Origin: JBBIVP01 sp037439705 [NCBI: bacterium]
Lineage (GTDB): Bacteria > JBBIVP01
Length of the DNA: 19,678 nt
Assembly (NCBI GenBank): GCA_037439705.1
Contig: JBBIVP010000016.1
Span: forward strand, 1 to 19,678
Reading direction: 5' to 3'
Of this stretch, positions 15,319-19,678 are shown piece by piece. Under the pieces are notes generated by a model that was not told the DNA's origin, searched no databases, and saw only the letters and a list, made by a program, of their open reading frames with translations. The position numbers and the translations under genes were made by a program. The number at the start of each line of letters is the position of its first letter. The first letter of the stretch is position 1.

Positions 15319-18300
15319 TCAAACCACCGATAATCCAAATTTTTCTCTCAGCAAGAAATAAGCATCTGATGAATAAAATTTTAAAAGGTCTGAAATGGTT
15401 TCATGCTTTTCCACAAATTCCTTCATTTTTTCCTTTGCCTGAGGAAAGTCTTCCTTAAGTAGAAGTGCTTCTCCCTTTATAGCAGAATCCAGTTTCGGAC
15501 ATGCAAGGAGTGCAACCCTTCCTGCGCTCAATCTGGCTCCAAGGATGTGTCTCTTAAATAACTTCGTGTCAGGCAACTCTTTTAATTCTCCAAGAATTTC
15601 TCCCACCTTTTTGATAATCGTTCCTTTTTTGAAAAGTGGCAGTGCCTTTGAGACCAGTTTTGGGTCAACTGCATCCTTATGTTTGAAATCAGGATTTGCA
15701 AGCATGATAAATCCAAGAAATATGTAATAGGATTTATCGTCGGAAAGGATGTTTGTGAAGGAATATCCCCTTCTGGAAAGTTCAAGCAATTTCGTTCCAA
15801 CAAATTTTAATGTATGAGAATCCAGTGAGCGTGCGACCTTGGAGCCTATCACAAGCGAATTAGGAGACGGGCTTAGTATCTCTTCACCTTTTAATGGGGA
15901 GATGTAAAGCTGAATTTCTTTCAATCCCATAAAACTTCCGATTTCTTCAATTGGTTTCAAAAAAGAATGACCGCTCTTTGGCGAGATCAGAGCATCTTTT
16001 GAAGTACCGAGGGAGAGCGTATCAATTCCTGCAATGGAAATAAAAAATTCACCCGCTACAGTGAAGAAATCTCTTAGTTGAGGGATTTCGTAAGGATGAT
16101 ATAGTTTTTCCCTGTCCTCATCTCCCATGATGCCCGAAGGTAATTTGCCCGCCTTTTCTTTTGAAGCCTCGTAGATGATTTTTTCCACCTTGCTGTCCAT
16201 TTCTCCGAGAAGGTTAAGAATATTGACAATACAGAAAGCGCGGTCGGGCATGTTATTTTTTTCATAATAATAAGCGAGGAAATGCAAGATGTTGAGGTTT
16301 GTGGGACGAAAAAGCTGTACCTTCTTTGATTCTTCGAGCGCTTCTTTTTCTCTCTTTAACTTTATCAAAAGTTCAGCGAGATTTTCCCTTGCTTCCAGAT
16401 AGGAAGGTTCAATGGATAATGTACCCTTGAAAAATTCAACAGCCTTTTCTTCGTTTTTTATTTTATCCCTTGAAATTTCTCCCAATTCAACAAGAAGGTC
16501 GGATGCTTTCTTTCTGTCCGTTTTTTTGAGCCTTTCTACAATTTCCGTTCCGACCTGTACTGAAAATTCCCATTCAGAAAGTTTTTTATGAACATCATAG
16601 AGAAGAATCAGCACAGCAAGGTTTTCTTTGTCCATATCCTTTAATGTTTTCAGGATGTCCCTTGCCCACTCGTTTTTACCCTCATCATAAAAAACCTTTG
16701 CACATTCAAAGAGAAGGTCTTTTCTTTCAGGTGGTATTCGTGCTAAAGACTTATCAATGACTGCCTTTATGCCTTCAACATTTTTAACCTTTAACCTCAA
16801 CTGAAGGAGGTCAAGAGTTATTGATGAATCTTCGGGATTGAGTTCAAAGGCAGATGAAAATGCTTTATGAGCCATTTCATGGTCGTTTATCTTTTCAAGA
16901 TATATTTTTCCCATTTTGTGATATTTCTTGGCTTTTTCCTTATCTTCTAAATAGTTCAGTTCAAGTTTTAAAACCTCGGTCAATTCAGCATAATTTTCCT
17001 CTTCCTCAAGAATTCTTTCTATCTCAAGAAGTGGTAAAAGGTTTGCATAAGTCTCATAGGACTCCTTATAAGCAGAAATAGCCTTTTTCCTTTCTTTTAT
17101 TCCTTCATAGATTTTTCCAAGTTCCATTAAAGCCTTGGAGCCTTCTTCCGGCTCTGAAATTGATGATACAAAATTTCTAATCGCAACCTCAAGAAGTTCA
17201 TATCTTCCAGTAGCTCCGGAAAGCCTTTTTAACTCATCAATGAATTTTTTATTTGTTGGGAAAAGTGAATTCAATTTTGAGTAAATCTCCATTGCACCAT
17301 GAGGATTTGAAAGGTTTTTCTCAAGAACATCCGCACATTCCTTGAGGATGCTTTCTTTTTTTTCAATCTCCTCTATTTCTGCTATTTTTTTCAGTTCCTC
17401 AACGTATTCGCTCCACCTCCGGGAGTTTTTAAGCATCTCAACTCTCATATATCTTGGATAAAGGGAATCGGGATGGGCTCCTATAAAGAAGTCAAGCCAC
17501 CATATTGCTTTTTCATAGTTTCCAAGTTTTTTCTCTGTTTCTGCTGCCAGGATGAATTCTTCATCCTCTATTCCGCCTATCTCAGCCTTTTTTGTGAAGA
17601 ATTCCCTTGTGAGATTTTCATTTTTAAAATTCAAGATTGCTTCCTCAATTCTCAATTCCTCCACAGGAGAACCCGTAAAGGAGAGAATGCACTTTTTTAA
17701 AAATTCTTCCCTTTCCCTTTCATTTAAAATGGAAAGGAAGTTGGAGGAGATAATGAGTTTGCTTTTTTCTGGAATATCAAGGTTCTTTATAAAATCTTCT
17801 ACTTTTCCTTCCGAAAATATATAAGAATAGAGAAGGAGACTATTTTTTTCCTTAAGTTTTTCAGGATTGGATAAGAATTCGTATAAATCAACTGGATAAC
17901 CCTCTATTTGTGAATAGATCTCAAGAAGTTTTTCAAAATCAAAATTCTTGATGGCTTCTTTTTCTATTTCAATCTGGGAGAATGAGTTTTTTCCCATCTT
18001 TTTTCTTGCTTCTTCAAAGCATCTCATAGCGCTGGTCTTATCATTTAGAGAATAATAAAGCCTCCCGCATTTGGTTAGAAGAAATGCAGAAAGTTCATCA
18101 TTCGTGGAAAGTGCTGAAAGAGTTTCAAGACATTTTAACCTTTCTTTTTCATCTATTTCATTTTCCTCAATCATTTCGCACACCGCCCTTTTTTTATAAT
18201 TTTCTTTCTCTAAAAATCTTTTGAGAAACTTTAAAAACTTCTCCTTCTTTCCAGCTTTTTTAAGAAGTATTGCTCCTTCAAAAAATAGTTCATCAGCCCT

Positions 18301-19678
18301 TTCCATTCCTGCTATCTCTATTTCCCTTTCCAGATAGGAAATTGCCTCTTCCATGTTCCCCTCAAGAAGGCTCATATATTTTAAGGCTTCAATTGCCGGA
18401 AGATACTCTGGAATTATATTCAGTACCTTTTTGAATTCATCCTTTGCTCCTTTTACATCTCCTAAATAATTCAGATATATAGTTCCATTTTCCCAGTGAA
18501 GACCTGCTATACTTGCTTTTTCCGAGCTCATTTCAATCAATCTATTATTAATGCTTAAAACCCTTTTCCATTCACCCCTTTTTTTATCAACCTTCTTCAT
18601 GGCTTCAAGAGCAGGGAAATAGGTTGGTGCAATTTCAAGAACCTTTTCGTATGAAAGTGATGCTTTTTCTAACTCTCCTTTTTCCAGTTCGTATATCTCC
18701 CCTATCTTCATGCTCAACAGAATTATCTCCTTCGGGTCATAGGATAACTCTATCTTCTTTTTGTAAATTCCAATTAATTCATCCCATTCCTTAAGAGATG
18801 AAAGCACATCAGGAAGTTTAAACAGTGCAAAGGGTTCAGCTGGCTCAATTTCAAGAATTTTCATCAATGCCAGTTTGGATTTCTGATATTCCCCTGCTTT
18901 TTCAAACATGATTGAGACGTTCATGAGATAAGAGAGTGCTTCTTCTTTTGTTGCCTTTTCCGATAGAGAAAGGCATAAATCTCCAGCTTTTTCATAATTT
19001 CCTGTTTTTATGTATAAATTGAGCAACCTTAGAGCTACATCCCTTTGGGGAGAAATGGAAAAGAGTTCCTCAAGCACCTCCATTGCTTTTTCATACTTTT
19101 CAGATGAAGAATACAGCTCCTCCAGTTTCTCAAGCACATGGAGTCTGTCTTCCGGTGGTAGGAGTTTTCTTTCTTCATTTAGAACATCTATCAATAATTC
19201 CCTGTCATGAGTTTCTTCTACAATTTCCTTTAACAGAAGAAAAGGAAAAACGGAACCAGGTTTGAGTGATATGGCACTTTTTATAGAAGAAATAGCCTTT
19301 TCCCTGTCCACATTCAGAAGGAGCCATGCTTTCTGAAGATAAAGAAATGCCTTCATTTCATTGTCTTTTATTTCCTCAATAATCCCGTCTACGGATTCCA
19401 GAACCATTTCCACATCATCGGTTAGGATTCCGAGCAGTTTTTTCATAACTTTAATATCAATGGTTTTGAGAGATATGTTTTTCAAAAATTCCTTTGCCCT
19501 TTCTCCGCTTTTGAGATAGATAATAGAAAAAACTGCTCCCGAAAATAAGATATAGCTTCTTTCCGGTTCCTTGAACAATTTTGCAAAATCTTCCATCATC
19601 CGAATGGCAGATTCTGGCTGTCCGAGATTCATACTTGATTTTACAGCGAAAGAAAGGACCTCTGTTGATGGAAGGTTA
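15319..19678 (-). CDS. giant TPR protein with degenerate peptidase-like C-terminal domain (5' partial)
   Basis: The frame has no stop up to the right edge, and the 15 residues before the first in-window ATG (19632) read as a continuing TPR helix, so the N-terminus lies outside. 1,452 residues are visible. Most are tandem tetratricopeptide-type helices spread along the protein, with clear units such as LEKASLSYEKVLEIAPTYFP, VKGAKDEFKKVLNIIPEYLP and EEKAVEFFKGTLSIEPSYLE. No signal peptide or membrane helix is visible in this part. The last 265 residues or so (15322 to about 16116) form a separate domain with NSLVIGSKVARSLDSHTLKF, KLLELSRRGYSF and ARLSAGRVALLAC. These line up by eye with the C-terminal domain of very large TPR proteins of myxobacteria and deltaproteobacteria. 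A scaffold or protein-interaction role is likely; the process is unknown. The stop is 1 nt before the glycyl radical enzyme start, so they probably share a transcript. Confidence 0.85.
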   Translation of the reverse strand, partial: NLPSTEVLSFAVKSSMNLGQPESAIRMMEDFAKLFKEPERSYILFSGAVFSIIYLKSGERAKEFLKNISLKTIDIKVMKKLLGILTDDVEMVLESVDGIIEEIKDNEMKAFLYLQKAWLLLNVDREKAISSIKSAISLKPGSVFPFLLLKEIVEETHDRELLIDVLNEERKLLPPEDRLHVLEKLEELYSSSEKYEKAMEVLEELFSISPQRDVALRLLNLYIKTGNYEKAGDLCLSLSEKATKEEALSYLMNVSIMFEKAGEYQKSKLALMKILEIEPAEPFALFKLPDVLSSLKEWDELIGIYKKKIELSYDPKEIILLSMKIGEIYELEKGELEKASLSYEKVLEIAPTYFPALEAMKKVDKKRGEWKRVLSINNRLIEMSSEKASIAGLHWENGTIYLNYLGDVKGAKDEFKKVLNIIPEYLPAIEALKYMSLLEGNMEEAISYLEREIEIAGMERADELFFEGAILLKKAGKKEKFLKFLKRFLEKENYKKRAVCEMIEENEIDEKERLKCLETLSALSTNDELSAFLLTKCGRLYYSLNDKTSAMRCFEEARKKMGKNSFSQIEIEKEAIKNFDFEKLLEIYSQIEGYPVDLYEFLSNPEKLKEKNSLLLYSYIFSEGKVEDFIKNLDIPEKSKLIISSNFLSILNEREREEFLKKCILSFTGSPVEELRIEEAILNFKNENLTREFFTKKAEIGGIEDEEFILAAETEKKLGNYEKAIWWLDFFIGAHPDSLYPRYMRVEMLKNSRRWSEYVEELKKIAEIEEIEKKESILKECADVLEKNLSNPHGAMEIYSKLNSLFPTNKKFIDELKRLSGATGRYELLEVAIRNFVSSISEPEEGSKALMELGKIYEGIKERKKAISAYKESYETYANLLPLLEIERILEEEENYAELTEVLKLELNYLEDKEKAKKYHKMGKIYLEKINDHEMAHKAFSSAFELNPEDSSITLDLLQLRLKVKNVEGIKAVIDKSLARIPPERKDLLFECAKVFYDEGKNEWARDILKTLKDMDKENLAVLILLYDVHKKLSEWEFSVQVGTEIVERLKKTDRKKASDLLVELGEISRDKIKNEEKAVEFFKGTLSIEPSYLEARENLAELLIKLKREKEALEESKKVQLFRPTNLNILHFLAYYYEKNNMPDRAFCIVNILNLLGEMDSKVEKIIYEASKEKAGKLPSGIMGDEDREKLYHPYEIPQLRDFFTVAGEFFISIAGIDTLSLGTSKDALISPKSGHSFLKPIEEIGSFMGLKEIQLYISPLKGEEILSPSPNSLVIGSKVARSLDSHTLKFVGTKLLELSRRGYSFTNILSDDKSYYIFLGFIMLANPDFKHKDAVDPKLVSKALPLFKKGTIIKKVGEILGELKELPDTKLFKRHILGARLSAGRVALLACPKLDSAIKGEALLLKEDFPQAKEKMKEFVEKHETISDLLKFYSSDAYFLLREKFGLSVV

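Noticed and set aside
15318-15338. TTG start for the glycyl radical enzyme
   Set aside because: It lies inside the TPR gene and has no good ribosome-binding site. The ATG at 15317 fits the neighbour's stop and the family opening.
1-19678. Reassigned genetic code with TGA as a sense codon
   Set aside because: TGA ends addA, addB, the ligase gene, trpB, the zinc-ribbon gene, the glycyl radical enzyme and the TPR gene, exactly where neighbours begin or end.
1-19678. Mobile element, CRISPR array or phage island
   Set aside because: I saw no transposase, integrase, repeat-spacer array or tRNA-flanked direct repeats, and the composition looks even by eye across the window.

Overview
The window looks like chromosomal DNA of an AT-rich, diderm, probably anaerobic bacterium. 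The diderm reading rests on a periplasmic OmpA/Pal-type peptidoglycan-binding domain and an O-antigen-ligase-type polymerase. The anaerobic reading rests on a glycyl radical enzyme, an oxygen-sensitive activase and a c-type-haem sensor kinase. The giant TPR protein and the small Cys-rich zinc protein resemble families I associate with deltaproteobacterial or myxobacterial-like lineages. That placement is inference only. I see no insertion sequence, phage gene, tRNA, rRNA or CRISPR array. Genes are packed almost end to end, mostly with 4-nt ATGA overlaps.

Layout: (1) bases 1-5351, plus strand: end of an AddA-type helicase-nuclease, an AddB-type nuclease with an Fe-S staple, threonine ammonia-lyase (ilvA) and rsmE, all translationally coupled or nearly so. 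(2) bases 5366-10844, minus strand, read right to left: 71-aa zinc-ribbon protein, Sir2 deacylase, TrpB2-type tryptophan synthase beta, a membrane histidine kinase with a periplasmic CxxCH haem motif, and an O-antigen ligase-like membrane protein with C-terminal TPRs. A near-consensus sigma70 promoter sits directly before the first gene. (3) bases 10933-11886, plus strand: a single gene fusing a DsbA-like thioredoxin to a Pal/OmpA domain, read from its own divergent promoter. (4) bases 11899-19678, minus strand: a very large TPR protein that runs off the right edge, then a glycyl radical enzyme of unassigned substrate, then its radical-SAM activase, which is interrupted by one in-frame TGA.

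The points most worth a second look are the in-frame TGA in an otherwise intact activase, the DsbA-Pal fusion, the unassigned GCIE-type glycyl radical enzyme coupled to a giant TPR protein with a degenerate M48-like tail, and two back-to-back promoters that would place transcription starts almost exactly on the start codons (leaderless mRNAs). No annotated neighbour names a substrate for the glycyl radical enzyme, so its pathway cannot be stated from this window. There is no gene-free stretch longer than 300 bases; the longest is the 88-base divergent promoter region at 10845-10932.
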